Shown piece after piece: positions 51,184-61,700 of a stretch of 64,000 nucleotides of DNA; position 1 is the stretch's first letter; every line of letters begins with the position of its first letter. The notes beneath the pieces were generated by a model, which made no database searches, was not told where the DNA came from, and saw nothing but the letters and a program-made list of their open reading frames with translations. The stretch comes from Actinomycetospora sp. NBRC 106375 (GTDB taxonomy: Bacteria > Actinomycetota > Actinomycetes > Mycobacteriales > Pseudonocardiaceae), in NCBI RefSeq assembly GCF_030269665.1, contig NZ_BSTS01000017.1, positions 1 to 64,000 of the forward strand. Reading direction: 5' to 3'. The position numbers and the translations under genes were made by a program.

Positions 51184-52119
51184 TCAGCGGCGGTACCAGG
51201 CGGCGATGGCGGCGATCTCGTCGTCGGCCTCGGACGCGACGCCGGCCATGAACGGGAAGACGTGCTGCATGTCGTCGACCACGGAGAGCGTCACGTCGAC
51301 ACCGGCCGCCTCGGCGCGCGCGGCGCACCGCACCGCGTCGTCGCGCAGCGTCTCGGCGTTCCCCGCGTTGAGGTACAGCGGCGGGAGCCCGGCGAGGTCG
51401 GCGTGCAGCGGGTTGGCGAGCGGCGTGCGCGGGTGGATCCGGCCCTCGGCGAGGACGCCCGCGATCATGCTCTCGAGCAGGGGCACCGTGACCAGCGCGT
51501 CGGTGGCCGCGTTCGTCACCAGGCTCTCGCCGGTGTTCTCCATGTCCAGCCAGGGGGAGAACGCGATCACCCGCCCGGGCAGCGGGGCGCCCTGCTCGCG
51601 CAGCGCGAGCGGGATCGCGATGGCGAGATTGCCCCCCGCGGAGTCGCCGATGGTCGTGATGTCCTCGGGGCGGACACCCCGGTCGACGAGCGCGCGGAAG
51701 ACGGCGACGCCGTCCTCGACCTGTGCCGGGTGCGGGTGCTCCGGGGCGCGCCGGTAGTCGAGCACGAATGCCGTCACGCCGAGCGCCTTGGCGACGTGGC
51801 CGGCGAGCTTGCGGTGGCTCGACGCCGAGCCGACGGCGAACCCGCCGCCGTGCGTGTAGAGCAGGACCTGGGTGCGGTCCGCGCCGAGCGGGAGGGTCCA
51901 GATACCGGGGACCCCGCCGATCGTCTCCTCCGCGTAGGTCACGTCCTCGGGCTCGCGGGTGGCCTGGTGCCACTCGTCGAAGACGCTGCGGAACAGGCGC
52001 GTCGTCAGGTCGGGCGTCGACGTGATGATCTCGGTCCAGTCGGCGTAGAGCGTCCGCAGGGTGTCCGCCCCGGCCGACCCGGGGCCGGCGGTCGGGGTCG
52101 GTGTGCTCGTCTCCGTCAT
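51184..52119 (-). CDS. alpha/beta hydrolase (HSL-family esterase)
   Basis: A 311-residue hormone-sensitive-lipase-type esterase. YTHGGGFAVG is the oxyanion HGGGF motif, IGDSAGGNLAIAI the nucleophile GDSAG (Ser about residue 160), and DDMQHVFPF holds the catalytic His; the acid is in the region GNAETLRDD. There is no signal peptide. It precedes the Baeyer-Villiger gene by 20 nt in the same direction, a pairing known from acetone/methyl ethyl ketone pathways (acmA/acmB in Gordonia), where the esterase cleaves the ester made by the monooxygenase. ATG 52119 lies after GAGGAGG. The divergent regulator begins 185 nt away. Confidence 0.9.
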   Translation of the reverse strand: MTETSTPTPTAGPGSAGADTLRTLYADWTEIITSTPDLTTRLFRSVFDEWHQATREPEDVTYAEETIGGVPGIWTLPLGADRTQVLLYTHGGGFAVGSASSHRKLAGHVAKALGVTAFVLDYRRAPEHPHPAQVEDGVAVFRALVDRGVRPEDITTIGDSAGGNLAIAIPLALREQGAPLPGRVIAFSPWLDMENTGESLVTNAATDALVTVPLLESMIAGVLAEGRIHPRTPLANPLHADLAGLPPLYLNAGNAETLRDDAVRCAARAEAAGVDVTLSVVDDMQHVFPFMAGVASEADDEIAAIAAWYRR

Positions 52120-52180
52120 GGCGTGCCTCCTCGCACTCGCACCTCGACACCGGACCCTTCCCCCGGGCGCGGGGCGTGCG

Positions 52181-52201
52181 GCTGTTCCGATCCGGAACAG
52201 C
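52181..52201. promoter_or_regulatory. inverted repeat GCTGTTCCG-ATC-CGGAACAGC
   Basis: Nine-base perfect arms in the divergent region between the esterase and the GAF/Fis regulator, 62 nt upstream of the esterase start. It is a good candidate binding site for the regulator encoded next door. Confidence 0.55.
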
Positions 52202-52303
52202 CCCGGCGCGCGGAACTCGGCGCGACGATCTGGCGCCGTTCTGTGACGTGGGGCACTGTGGGAGCGGGTCTGTGCCGCGGGGGGCCGACCGACGGGCGGG
52301 ACG

Positions 52304-54064
52304 ATGCATCGGGACGAGGGCCGGCCGACGATGTCGTCGGCCGAGATGGTGCGCACGCGGCGCAGCCGCGAGGCGCTGCTCGACCACGGCGTCCTCGTCG
52401 CGCCCCCGGGCCGGGCCGGCGTGCCGTCGGTGATCGAGACGAGCTGGCGGCGGTGCGTGGGCGAGGGCGTGCCGGTGGACCCGGCGCACATCCCCTACCG
52501 CGAGCCGGACGAGGCCGCCGACGCGCTGTCCCGCGCCGCCGCGCCCGTCCTGGAGCGGCTGCGGCACAGCTTCGCCGACGTGCCCGTCGCGATGGTGCTC
52601 TCCGACGAGACGGGCCGGATCGTGGTCCGGCACGCCGAGGAGCGCCGCCAGCGCACGGCCATGGACCGCGCGAGCGCCGTCGAGGGCTCCGACTTCTCCG
52701 AGCACGCGGTCGGCACCAACGGCCTCGGTACGGTGCTCGTCGAGCGCCGCGCGGTCCTCGTGCGCGGCCCGGAGCACTACAACCCGCGGCTCGACGACCT
52801 CACGTGCGCCGGCACCCCGATCATCGAGCCCTGGACCGGCCGGATGCTCGGCGGGTTCTCGCTGGCCTGCGCGGTGCGCGACGTGCACCCTCTCATAACC
52901 GCGATGACCTCCGACATCGGGCGCCAGATCGAGCAGCGCCTCGTCGACGAGGCCGGCGAGCGGCGCCGCCGCCTCGTGCGCTCCTACCTCACGGTCGACG
53001 GCGCCGCCGACGGGGCGTTCGTGGTCGACGAGGAGACGTTGCTGGCCAACCGCCGCGGTCTCGTCCACACCGGCCCGGACCTGCACCCGCTGCTGTGGCG
53101 GTTCCTCCTCGAGCGGGCTCCGGGACGCCCCTGCCGGATGGCGGTCCCGCTGCCCGACGGGGTCCGGGACGCGCTCGTCGAGCCGATCCACGACCGCGGG
53201 CGGGTCGCGTTCAGCGTGCGGCTGCTGCCGGAGCGTCCGGCGGGGCCCGCAGCCCTTCCCGCAGCCCTTCCCGCAGCCCTCCCCGCGCCACCGTCGCCGG
53301 TGTCGTTGCACCACGTTCCGGACGTGGACCGTGAGCTGCGCGCGGCGCTGCGCCACGGCGAGCGGATCGCGGTCGCCGGCCCCGCGGGGTCGGGGAAGGC
53401 GCACACGGCCCGGGGCGTCCTGGGCGTCGACGGCGCCGGGGATCCCGCCGTCGTCGACCCCGCCCACGACCCGGCCTGGTGGATGGGCGCCCAGGCGGCG
53501 GCGGTCGCCGGGCGCGGTGTGGTCGTGCGGCGCGTGCACGCCGTCGCCGACGACGACCTCGGCCTGCTCACCGCGATCGGCGAGGCAGGCGGGCCGCTCG
53601 CGCTCACCCTGGACGCCGACCGGGCGAGCGACGCGGTCCTGGGCGTGGTCCGCCGGCTCGCCACGGTCGTCCGGCTCCCGTCGCTCGCGGGGAGCCGTGC
53701 GCACCTCCCGGCGCTCGTGCGGTCGATGCTGGCCGGGCTCGACGAGCCCGAGCGCTCGACCCGCCTGGCCCCGGCGAGCTGGGACGTGCTCGCGGCCTGG
53801 CCCTGGCCCGGCGACGTCGCCGAGCTGCGCACCACCGTGGTCGCCCTCGCGCGACGGGCCCGCGGCGGCGTGGTGGAGCCCGACGACCTGCCCGCGGAGA
53901 TCCGGGCGCGCGGCCGTACGCCGGGCCTGCTGGAGCGCGCCGAGCGGGACGCCGTCGTCGGAGCCCTGCGCGACGCCGGTGGCAACCGCAGCCACGCCGC
54001 CCGCGCGCTCGGGATCGGGCGCACCACCCTCTACCGCAAGATGCGCGAGTTCGGACTCGCGTGA
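52304..54064 (+). CDS. GAF/Fis-type transcriptional activator (AcoR/MimR-like)
   Basis: A 586-residue regulator. The N-terminal half is a GAF-type sensor region (about 75-230: VLERLRHSFADVPVAMVLSD, SEHAVGTNGLGTVLVERRAV, CAGTPIIEPWTGRMLGGFSL). The central AAA-like domain has a P-loop (AGPAGSGKAHTA) but no GAFTGA sigma-54 contact loop; it is degenerate. The C-terminus is a Fis helix-turn-helix (GALRDAGGNRSHAARALGIG, RTTLYRKMREFG). Actinobacteria lack sigma-54, and their AcoR/MimR-type regulators act with other sigma factors. It is divergent from the esterase-monooxygenase pair and probably activates it in response to a ketone or alcohol. ATG 52304 or ATG 52331 could be the start. Confidence 0.85.
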   Translation: MHRDEGRPTMSSAEMVRTRRSREALLDHGVLVAPPGRAGVPSVIETSWRRCVGEGVPVDPAHIPYREPDEAADALSRAAAPVLERLRHSFADVPVAMVLSDETGRIVVRHAEERRQRTAMDRASAVEGSDFSEHAVGTNGLGTVLVERRAVLVRGPEHYNPRLDDLTCAGTPIIEPWTGRMLGGFSLACAVRDVHPLITAMTSDIGRQIEQRLVDEAGERRRRLVRSYLTVDGAADGAFVVDEETLLANRRGLVHTGPDLHPLLWRFLLERAPGRPCRMAVPLPDGVRDALVEPIHDRGRVAFSVRLLPERPAGPAALPAALPAALPAPPSPVSLHHVPDVDRELRAALRHGERIAVAGPAGSGKAHTARGVLGVDGAGDPAVVDPAHDPAWWMGAQAAAVAGRGVVVRRVHAVADDDLGLLTAIGEAGGPLALTLDADRASDAVLGVVRRLATVVRLPSLAGSRAHLPALVRSMLAGLDEPERSTRLAPASWDVLAAWPWPGDVAELRTTVVALARRARGGVVEPDDLPAEIRARGRTPGLLERAERDAVVGALRDAGGNRSHAARALGIGRTTLYRKMREFGLA

Positions 54065-54095
54065 CCGGCGCGCGCCCGGGCTTCGCGGAACGAAC

Positions 54096-54130
54096 GGCGC
54101 TCTCGCTGCTTCCGAGGCAGCGAGAGCGCC
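54096..54130. repeat. perfect inverted repeat with 14-bp arms (dispersed palindrome pair, first element)
   Basis: GGCGCTCTCGCTGC (54096-54109) and its complement (54117-54130) around TTCCGAG. It lies 31 nt after the regulator stop and may act as its terminator. The 54201-54267 element follows, repeating the two-palindrome order of 241-385. Confidence 0.65.
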
Positions 54131-54200
54131 GGTCATTCGTCGGGGGGCGGCGTAGATGGAGCAGCGCGCCCGCCCGGACGAACCAGCTCGCCCGGACACG

Positions 54201-54267
54201 CGAGATCAGGGGCACGTCGTGCACCCCCGGCGCGCCGGCGAGGTGCACGACGCGCTCGTGATCACCG
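54201..54267. repeat. interrupted palindrome (dispersed repeat copy 2)
   Basis: The outer CGAGATCAGGGGCAC...CGCTCGTGATCAC and inner GTCGTGCACC...GGTGCACGAC parts pair. Spacing and bases correspond to those of 321-385, so the two are homologous repeat copies more than 53 kb apart. The rest of 54065-54313 shows no gene. Confidence 0.6.
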
Positions 54268-54313
54268 ACAGGGCCCGGTCAGGAACCCGGCGAGCACCCC
54301 CGCTCGCCGGTCC

Positions 54314-54490
54314 CTACTCCTCGTCGGCGTCGTCGCGGGCGAGGAACGTCGCGAACCGGTCGGCGGCGCCGGCGTGCTCGGGGTGGGCGTCGACGAAGGC
54401 GCGGAGGCGGTCGGCCAGCCAGGACAGGCTGACCTCCTCCTCGCCCCGTCGGTCCTCGAGCTCCTCGATCCCGCGGTCGGTGAAGTACAT
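54314..54490 (-). CDS. DUF6104 family small protein
   Basis: A 58-residue acidic protein from ATG 54490: MYFTDRGIEELEDRRGEEEV, then SLSWLADRLRAFVDAHPEHA. It matches the small actinobacterial DUF6104 family by its MYFTDRGIEEL start. It lies 2 nt after the kgd stop on the same strand, so it is co-transcribed with kgd; the same linkage occurs in other actinomycetes as I recall. Function is unknown. The predicted helix-rich, charged composition suggests a soluble accessory protein. Confidence 0.78.
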   Translation of the reverse strand: MYFTDRGIEELEDRRGEEEVSLSWLADRLRAFVDAHPEHAGAADRFATFLARDDADEE

Positions 54491-54492
54491 CG

Positions 54493-57400
54493 CTAGTCGG
54501 CGAGCGCCTCGGCGATGAGCGCCTTCTGCTCCACCTCGTGCACCTTCGCGACGCCCGCGGCCGGGGCGGCCATGCGGCGCCGGGAGATGCGCGTGAGGCT
54601 CGGCAGCCGGCCGTTCATCCGCTCCGGCAGCCACAGACCCAGGAACGGCCAGGCGCCCTGGTTCGCCGGCTCCTCTTGCACCCAGCGGACGTCGTTGGTC
54701 GCGTTGGGGTACCGGTCGAGGACGGCCGTGAGCTCGTCGGTGGCCAGCGGGTAGAGCTGCTCCATCCGCACGATCGCGGTGTCGTGGGTGCGGCCCGCCT
54801 TGTCGCGCGCGGCGACCAGCTCGTAGTAGATCTTGCCGGCGCAGAGGAGCACGCGCCGCACGCCGTCGGCGCCGTGCTCGGCGAACGTCGGGTCGTCGAG
54901 GATCGGCCGGTAGCCGCCCGACGTGAACTCCTCCACCGGGCTGACCGCGGCCTTGTTGCGCAGCATCGACTTCGGGGTGAAGACGACCAGCGGGCGGCGC
55001 ACGCCGTCGGTGGCGTGCCGGCGCAGCAGGTGGAAGTAGTTCGACGGGCTCGACGGCAGGGCCACCGTCATCGACCCCTCGGCGCACAGCTGCAGGAAGC
55101 GCTCGATGCGCCCCGAGGTGTGGTCAGGCCCCTGACCCTCGTGGCCGTGCGGCAGCATGAGCACGACGTCCGAGGTCTGGCCCCACTTCGCCTCACCGGA
55201 CGAGATGAACTCGTCGATGATCGACTGGGCGCCGTTGACGAAGTCGCCGAACTGCGCCTCCCACATGACCAGCGCGTTCTGGTTGGCCACCGAGTAGCCG
55301 TACTCGAACCCGACCGCGGCGAACTCCGAGAGCGCCGAGTCGTAGGGCATGAACTTGCCCTGGTCGGAGGTCAGGTGGCGCAGCGGCACGTACTCGGTGC
55401 CGTCGTGCCGGTCGATGATCACCGAGTGGCGCTGCACGAACGTGCCGCGCCGGGAGTCCTGCCCCGACAGGCGCACCAGCTTGCCGTCGATGAGCAGCGA
55501 CCCCCACGCCAGCAGCTCCGCGTAGGCCCAGTCGATGCCCTCCTCGGTGTCGATCGCCGCGGCCTTGCCGCGCCGCTCGAGCACCGGCTTGACGCGCGGG
55601 TGCACCGCGAAGCCCTCGGGCAGCTCGCTGTAGGCGTGCGCGATCCGCTGGATGACGTCGAGCGGCACCGACGTCTGCAGGGAGTTCGGCACCGCCTGCT
55701 CGTACTCGACCGACGGGCTGGGCCCGGGGTCGGCCTTCTCGAGCTCGCGGACCTCGTTGAAGACGTGCTCGAGCTGGCTGCCGTAGTCGCGCAGCGCGTG
55801 CTCGGCCTCCTCGAGCGAGATGTCGCCGCGCCCGATGAGCGACTCGGTGTAGGTCTTGCGCACCGACCGCTTGGCGTCGATGACGTCGTACATCTCGGGC
55901 TGGGTCATCGAGGGGTCGTCGCCCTCGTTGTGGCCCCGGCGCCGGTAGCAGATCATGTCGATCACGACGTCGGAGTTCCAGCGCTCGCGGAACTCCACCG
56001 CCAGCCGCGCGACCCAGACGCAGGCCTCGGGGTCGTCGCCGTTCACGTGGAAGACCGGTGCGTCGATCATCTTCGCGACGTCGGTGCAGTACTGCGACGA
56101 GCGCGTGTGCTCCGGGGCGGTGGTGAAGCCGACCTGGTTGTTGACGACGACGTGCACGGTGCCGCCGGTGCGGTAGCCGCGCAGCAGCGCGAGGTTCAGC
56201 GTCTCGGCGACCACGCCCTGACCCGCGAACGCGGCGTCGCCGTGCATGGTCACCGGCAGGACCGTGAAGCCGTCGGGGCCCTTGTCCAGGATGTCCTGCT
56301 TGGCGCGCACGATGCCCTGCAGCACCGGGTTGACGGCCTCGAGGTGCGAGGGGTTCGACGTCAGCGACACCGTGGTCTCGCCGTCGCCGAACATCCGGAA
56401 GAACTTGCCCTCGGCGCCGAGGTGGTACTTCACGTCGCCGGAGCCGTGCGCCTGGCCGGGGTCGAGGTTGCCCTCGAACTCGCGGAAGATCTGCGAGACC
56501 GGCTTGCCGACGATGTTCGCGAGCACGTTGAGCCGCCCGCGGTGGGGCATGCCGATGACGACCTCGTCCAGCTCGTGCGCCGCCGCGGTGTCGAGCACCG
56601 CGTCGAGCAGCGGGATGACGGTCTCGGCGCCCTCGAGCGAGAAGCGCTTCTGCCCGACGTACTTGGTCTGCAGGAACGCCTCGAACGCCTCGGCGGCGTT
56701 GAGCTTGGACAGGATGTACTTCTGCTCGGCGACCGGCACCTTCTCGTGCGGGCGCTCGATGCGCTCCTGCAGCCAGTCGCGCCTGTCCGGGTCGAGGATG
56801 TGCATGTACTCGACGCCGACCGTGCGGCAGTACGAGTCGCGCAGGACGCCGAGGACGTCGCGCAGCTTCATGGTCCGGGACCCGGCGAACCCGTCGACCG
56901 GGAACTCGCGGTCGAGGTCCCACAGCGTGAGCCCGTGCGACGCGATGTCCAGGTCGGGGTGCTTGCGCTGGGGGTGCGACAACGGGTCGGTGTCGGCCAT
57001 GAGGTGGCCGCGCGTGCGGTACGCGTCGATCAGCTCGATGATCCGCGCGGTGCGGTCGATCGTCGAGGACGGCAGGTCCTGGCGCCAGCGGATCGGCTCG
57101 TACGGGATCCGCAGCGACGCGAAGATCTCGTCGTAGAAGCCGTCCTCGCCGAGCACCAGGTGGTGGATGCGGCGCAGGAAGTCGCCGGACTCGGCGCCCT
57201 GGATGATCCGGTGGTCGTACGTGGACGTCAGCGTGATGATCTTGCTGATGCCCATGTCGGCGAGCTTCTCCTCGCTCGCCCCCTGGAACTCCGCGGGGTA
57301 CTCCATGGCCCCGACGCCCACGATCGTGCCCTGGCCCACCGTCAGGCGCGGCACCGAGTGGTTGGTGCCGATCGTGCCCGGGTTGGTCAGCGAGATCGTG

Positions 57401-58350
57401 ACGCCGGCGAAGTCCTCGCTGGTCAGCGAGCCCGTGCGGGCCTTGCGCACCATGTCCTCGTAGGCGGCCCAGAACTGCGCGAAGCTCATGTTCTCGGTGC
57501 CCTTGAGGGCCACGACGACGAGCGAGCGGGAGCCGTCCTTGCCCGGCAGGTCCATCGCCAGGCCGAGGTTGACGTGACCGGGGTCGACGACGGCGGGCTT
57601 GCCGTTGGAGTCCTCGCCGAAGTGCCGGTTCATGTTCGGGAAGTCCGCGAGGGCGCGCACCATCGCGTAGCCGAGCAGGTGGGTGAACGACACCTTCCCG
57701 CCGCGCGTACGCCGCAGGTGGTTGTTGATCACGATGCGGTTGTCCGCCAGGAGCTTGGCGGGCACCGCACGCACGCTCGTCGCCGTCGGCAGCTGCAGCG
57801 ACGCCGTCATGTTCTTGGCGATCGCGTTCTGCGCCCCGCGCAGCGGCTTCGTGGTCTCGGCGCTCTCCGCGCCCGAGCCGGGCTGCGCGGACTTCGCCGG
57901 GCTCGTGGTGCCCGCGGCCGGCTTGCCGGCGCCGTCGCCGGACTGCCCGGACGCCGCCGACGAGGGCGTGCCCGCCGGGGCCGACGTGCTCGTGGACGCG
58001 GACGTGCTGGTGGACGGCGTCGACCCGGTCGGCGCGGGCTTCTCCGGGGCCTTCTCGGCCGGTGCGTCGGTGGTGGCGCGCGCGGCCTGCGCCTCGCCGT
58101 TGCCGGCGGACGTGCCCTGGCTCCGTGGCGTCGCGGCCTCGGCCGAGAGCCCGGCGGTGCCGTTGACGGCGTTGCCGGCGCTCGCGTGCGCACCGGCCTC
58201 GTCGGGCGCCGCGGTGTCCGGGCTGTAGTCGGCGAAGAAGTCGTGCCACGCCGTGTCGACGGAGGAGGGATCGGCGAGGTAGCGCTGGTACATCTCGTCG
58301 ACCAGCCACTCGTTGGGTCCGAACTGGGCGGTCGGGCTACTACTCGACAC
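54493..58350 (-). CDS. kgd: multifunctional 2-oxoglutarate metabolism enzyme Kgd (SucA-type E1 fused to E2-like domain)
   Basis: A 1285-residue protein with the actinobacterial Kgd layout. The N-terminus [19 protein letters not shown] is the SucA-type segment. An Ala/Pro/Ser/Thr-rich linker follows (about 45-150). The E2 acyltransferase-like domain is at about 150-370 ([20 protein letters not shown], with [18 protein letters not shown] holding the DHR catalytic site). The ThDP-dependent E1 covers the rest ([50 protein letters not shown]). It decarboxylates 2-oxoglutarate for the TCA cycle and is held in check by the FHA protein GarA in relatives. GTG 58350 gives the conserved N-terminus; a TTG at 58368 is less likely. 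Confidence 0.96.
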   Translation of the reverse strand: MSSSSPTAQFGPNEWLVDEMYQRYLADPSSVDTAWHDFFADYSPDTAAPDEAGAHASAGNAVNGTAGLSAEAATPRSQGTSAGNGEAQAARATTDAPAEKAPEKPAPTGSTPSTSTSASTSTSAPAGTPSSAASGQSGDGAGKPAAGTTSPAKSAQPGSGAESAETTKPLRGAQNAIAKNMTASLQLPTATSVRAVPAKLLADNRIVINNHLRRTRGGKVSFTHLLGYAMVRALADFPNMNRHFGEDSNGKPAVVDPGHVNLGLAMDLPGKDGSRSLVVVALKGTENMSFAQFWAAYEDMVRKARTGSLTSEDFAGVTISLTNPGTIGTNHSVPRLTVGQGTIVGVGAMEYPAEFQGASEEKLADMGISKIITLTSTYDHRIIQGAESGDFLRRIHHLVLGEDGFYDEIFASLRIPYEPIRWRQDLPSSTIDRTARIIELIDAYRTRGHLMADTDPLSHPQRKHPDLDIASHGLTLWDLDREFPVDGFAGSRTMKLRDVLGVLRDSYCRTVGVEYMHILDPDRRDWLQERIERPHEKVPVAEQKYILSKLNAAEAFEAFLQTKYVGQKRFSLEGAETVIPLLDAVLDTAAAHELDEVVIGMPHRGRLNVLANIVGKPVSQIFREFEGNLDPGQAHGSGDVKYHLGAEGKFFRMFGDGETTVSLTSNPSHLEAVNPVLQGIVRAKQDILDKGPDGFTVLPVTMHGDAAFAGQGVVAETLNLALLRGYRTGGTVHVVVNNQVGFTTAPEHTRSSQYCTDVAKMIDAPVFHVNGDDPEACVWVARLAVEFRERWNSDVVIDMICYRRRGHNEGDDPSMTQPEMYDVIDAKRSVRKTYTESLIGRGDISLEEAEHALRDYGSQLEHVFNEVRELEKADPGPSPSVEYEQAVPNSLQTSVPLDVIQRIAHAYSELPEGFAVHPRVKPVLERRGKAAAIDTEEGIDWAYAELLAWGSLLIDGKLVRLSGQDSRRGTFVQRHSVIIDRHDGTEYVPLRHLTSDQGKFMPYDSALSEFAAVGFEYGYSVANQNALVMWEAQFGDFVNGAQSIIDEFISSGEAKWGQTSDVVLMLPHGHEGQGPDHTSGRIERFLQLCAEGSMTVALPSSPSNYFHLLRRHATDGVRRPLVVFTPKSMLRNKAAVSPVEEFTSGGYRPILDDPTFAEHGADGVRRVLLCAGKIYYELVAARDKAGRTHDTAIVRMEQLYPLATDELTAVLDRYPNATNDVRWVQEEPANQGAWPFLGLWLPERMNGRLPSLTRISRRRMAAPAAGVAKVHEVEQKALIAEALAD

Positions 58351-58778
58351 GACTCGAAATCGCCTCAATCAGTCGTCGCGGTGGCGTCGGAAGCGTGTCC
58401 AGATTAGCGCTTGACAGGGCGCAGGGTTGATGCCGTGTCGTGTACTGCACCGGTCCATGACCCAGGTCCGCCCGGAGTGCTGTGACCTACGGCATTCACG
58501 GGTGCGCGGTGCGTCACGTGGACGTCGACGCGGCGCCGCGTCCGCCGCTCGGCCGCCGTCGCGGGACCGGACGGGCGTGGGGGTTACTGGCTGGTATCCC
58601 TCGCCTGGCGAGGGATACCAGCCAGTAACCGGGGGCGGTGCGGCGACGAGGGCGGGCCCCGGCGCGGTCGGCGGTGGCGCGCCGAGGACCCCGCGGCGGC
58701 CGACGGCCGGAGCGCGCGGTCGGCGGTGTGGCGGCGCGGCTGGGCGGCGCGGTCGGGCGGCGCGGTCGGGCGGCGCCG
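58351..58778. other. 428-bp intergenic region between kgd and the ABC exporter
   Basis: No gene was seen. It should hold the kgd promoter (near 58380-58420, where the DNA is relatively AT-rich: GATTAGCGCTTGACAGG on the + strand reads as CTAATC and TTGACA-like blocks). The strong palindrome 58582-58630 lies inside. The part 58640-58778 is a monotonous GCGGCGCGGTCGGGC-type run with no feature. Confidence 0.5.
58582..58630. terminator. near-uninterrupted 24-bp-arm palindrome
   Basis: Arms 58582-58605 and 58607-58630 are perfectly complementary with a single base between. Its sequence (GGTTACTGGCTGG...CCAGCCAGTAACC) is less GC-rich than the surroundings. It lies about 150 nt after the ABC exporter stop on the minus strand and 230 nt before kgd. 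It could terminate exporter transcription in a hairpin with a small loop, or be a mobile palindrome. Confidence 0.6.
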
Positions 58779-61700
58779 TCAGCCGGCCCGGGCGAGGTCG
58801 TCGTCCGCGTCCGTGTCCGGGTCGGCGAGACCGCCGTCGCCCACGGCGTCGTCGACCGTGCCCGCGCCGGCGCGCCAGAGCCGCGCGTAGGCCCCGTCGC
58901 GCGCCAGCAGCTCGCCGTGGCCGCCCTCCTCGAGGATCCGCCCGCCGTCGATGACGACGATGTGGTCGGCGCGTGACGCGGTGGCCAGCCGGTGGGCCAC
59001 GACGAACGTGGTGCGCGGCGCCGACAGCTTCTCCCCGGCCGCGAGGACCGCGCTCTCCGTGGACGGGTCGAGCGCCGCCGTGGCCTCGTCGAGCAGCAGC
59101 AGGCGCGGGTCGACGAGCTCGGCGCGGGCCAGGGCGACGAGCTGGCGCTGCCCCGCGGACAGGCCGCCGCCGCGCTCGCCGATCGGCTGGCGGAACGCCG
59201 CGGGCAGCGACGCGATCATCTCCAGCGCGCCGACGTCGCGCGCCGCCTGCTCGATGCGCGCCGGGGTGGCGTCGGGGGCGCCGTAGGCGATGTTCGAGGC
59301 GACGTCGCCGACGAACAGGTGCGCCTCCTGCGGCACGACGCCGAGGCGCCGGTGCAGCGTGGGGAGGTCGTGCTCGCGGATGTCCACGCCGTCGATCAGG
59401 ACGCTGCCGTCGGTGGCGTCGTAGAACCGGGCGACGAGCTTGACCACCGTCGACTTGCCCGCGCCGGTGGCGCCGACCAGCGCGACGGTGCGCCCGGCCG
59501 GGACCTTCAGGGAGAAGTCCGACAGGGCCGGGGTGGTGGCGCCCGCGTAGGAGAAGCCGACGTCGCGCAGCTCGACCTCGCCGCGCAGGTCGTCGAGCAC
59601 CACCGGGTGCTCGGGCGCCGGCACCGACGTCGGCGTGCGCAGCAGCTCGCCGATGCGGGTGAGCCCGATGCGCGCCTGCTGGTAGCCGTCGAACACCTGC
59701 GAGAGCTGCTGCACCGGGCCGAAGAACATCGCGAGGTAGAGCAGGAAGGCGGCGAGGACGCCGGGGGACAGGCCGCCCGTGGCGACCCGCGCGGCGCCGA
59801 CGCCGAGCACCGCGGCCTGCGCGAGGTCGGAGAGCATCGCGGCGAACGGGAAGTACGTCGCGATCATGCGCTGGGCGCGGAGGCGGGCGCGGCGGTAGGC
59901 GTCGCTGTTGTCGGCGAACGTCGCGGCCGAGATCGCCTCGTGGGTGTGCGCCTGCGCGACCCGCAGCCCTGCGACGTTCTCCTGCAGGTCGGCGTTGACG
60001 ACGCTGACGCGCTCGCGGGCCTCTGCGTAGGCGATCGACGACATCCGCCGGAAGATCACCGTCGCCACGATCAGCACGGGCATGACGGCGAGCGAGACCA
60101 GCGCCAGCTCGAGGTCGGTGACCAGCAGCGCCACGGCGACGCCGACGATCGTCAGGACCGCGACCACGGCCTGCGCGAGCCCGGTCTGCAGGAACGACGA
60201 CAGCGCGTCGACGTCCGTGGTCATCCGGGTCATGATCCGGCCGCCCAGCTCGCGCTCGTAGAAGTCGAGCCCGAGGCGCTGGAGGTGGGCGAAGCTGCGC
60301 GTGCGCAGCAGGAACAGCCGGCCCTCGCCGACCCGCGCGGTGAGCACCGTCTGCGCGGCGACCACCAGCCAGTCGACGGCCACGACGACGAGGCCGAGCC
60401 CGACGGCGAGCCACAGGACGTCCAGCGAACCACCCTGGATGCCGCCGTCGACGGCCAGGCGCGCGAGCGACGGGAACGCGACGGTGGCGGCCGCGTCGAG
60501 CGCCACGAACAGCACCACCAGCGCGAGCGCCCAGCGCACGGGACGCAGCAGGCCCGCGAGGCGGAAGCGCGGGTCGGGGGCTGTCGGGTCCTCGCCGTGG
60601 AGGTCGGGCTCCTCGGTCGCCGGCGGCAGCCGGTCGAGCGCCTCGCGCATGTCGGCGGGCGCCGTGCCGTCGAGCCCGCCGCCGAGCGCCGCCGAGCCCG
60701 GGGCGACCGTGGTGGGCGCGGGCGGGGGCGCGGGCCGGTCCGGATCGGGGGCGTCGGGCCAGAGGGCCGTCGTGATGCCGCTCTCGTGGCGCGCCTCGTC
60801 GTCCGGCTCGGGCACCCGGCCCTGCTCGTCGATCTCCTCGCTCGGCCCGGCGAGGAGCTCGTTGAACAGCCGGCAGCGGCCCTCGAGCTCCGCGCGCGTG
60901 CCGACGTCGACGACGCGGCCGCCGTCGAGCACGGCGATCCGGTCCGCGAGCGTCAGTGTGGAGCGCCGGTGGGCGATGACCAGCGTCGTGCGCACCGCCG
61001 TGACCGCGCGCAGCGTCTCGCCGATCGCGGCCTCGGTGGTGGCGTCGACCGCGGAGGTGGCGTCGTCGAGGACGAGCACCCGGGGGTCGTAGAGCAGGGC
61101 CCGGGCCAGGGCGACGCGCTGGCGCTGGCCGCCGGACAGCGTCAGCCCACGCTCGCCGACGCGGGTGTCGTAGCCGTCGGGCAGCTCGGCGATGAAGCCG
61201 TCGGCCTGCGCGGCGACGGCGGCGGCGCGGATCTGCTCCTCGCTGGCGTCGGGACAGCCGTAGGCGATGTTGGCCCGGACCGTGTCGGAGAAGAGGAACG
61301 CCTCCTCGAACACGACGCCGACCGCGTGCCGCAGCGACTCCAGCCGCACGTCGCGCACGTCGACCGCCTCGCCGGGCGGGCCGAGGCGCAGCGCGCCGCC
61401 CTGCACGTCGTAGAACCGCGGCGCGAGCAGCGCCACGGTCGACTTGCCCGACCCCGCCGTGCCGACGAGCGCGACCGTCTCGCCGGGCGCGATGGTCAGC
61501 GACAGCCCGTCGAGCACCGGCTCGCTGCGCGCGTAGCCGAAGCGCACGTCGTCGAGCTCGACGCCCAGCGGGCCGTCCGGGACGGCGCGGGCGCCGGGCG
61601 CGTCCACGATCTCGGGCTGGGAGTCGATGAGCTCGTAGACGCGCTCGACACCGGCGCGGGCGAGCTGCCCCATGACGACGAGACCGGCGACGAGGCGCGC

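Noticed and set aside
52304..54064. Sigma-54-dependent activator
   Set aside because: The AAA-like region lacks GAFTGA, and actinobacteria of this kind have no sigma-54; it is called a GAF/Fis regulator only.
49538..54199. A 1553-codon minus-strand frame apparently fusing the monooxygenase to a large N-terminal part
   Set aside because: Only the 49538-51163 part matches a protein family. The rest is the shadow of the esterase and regulator genes, and the true start ATG 51163 has a ribosome-binding site.
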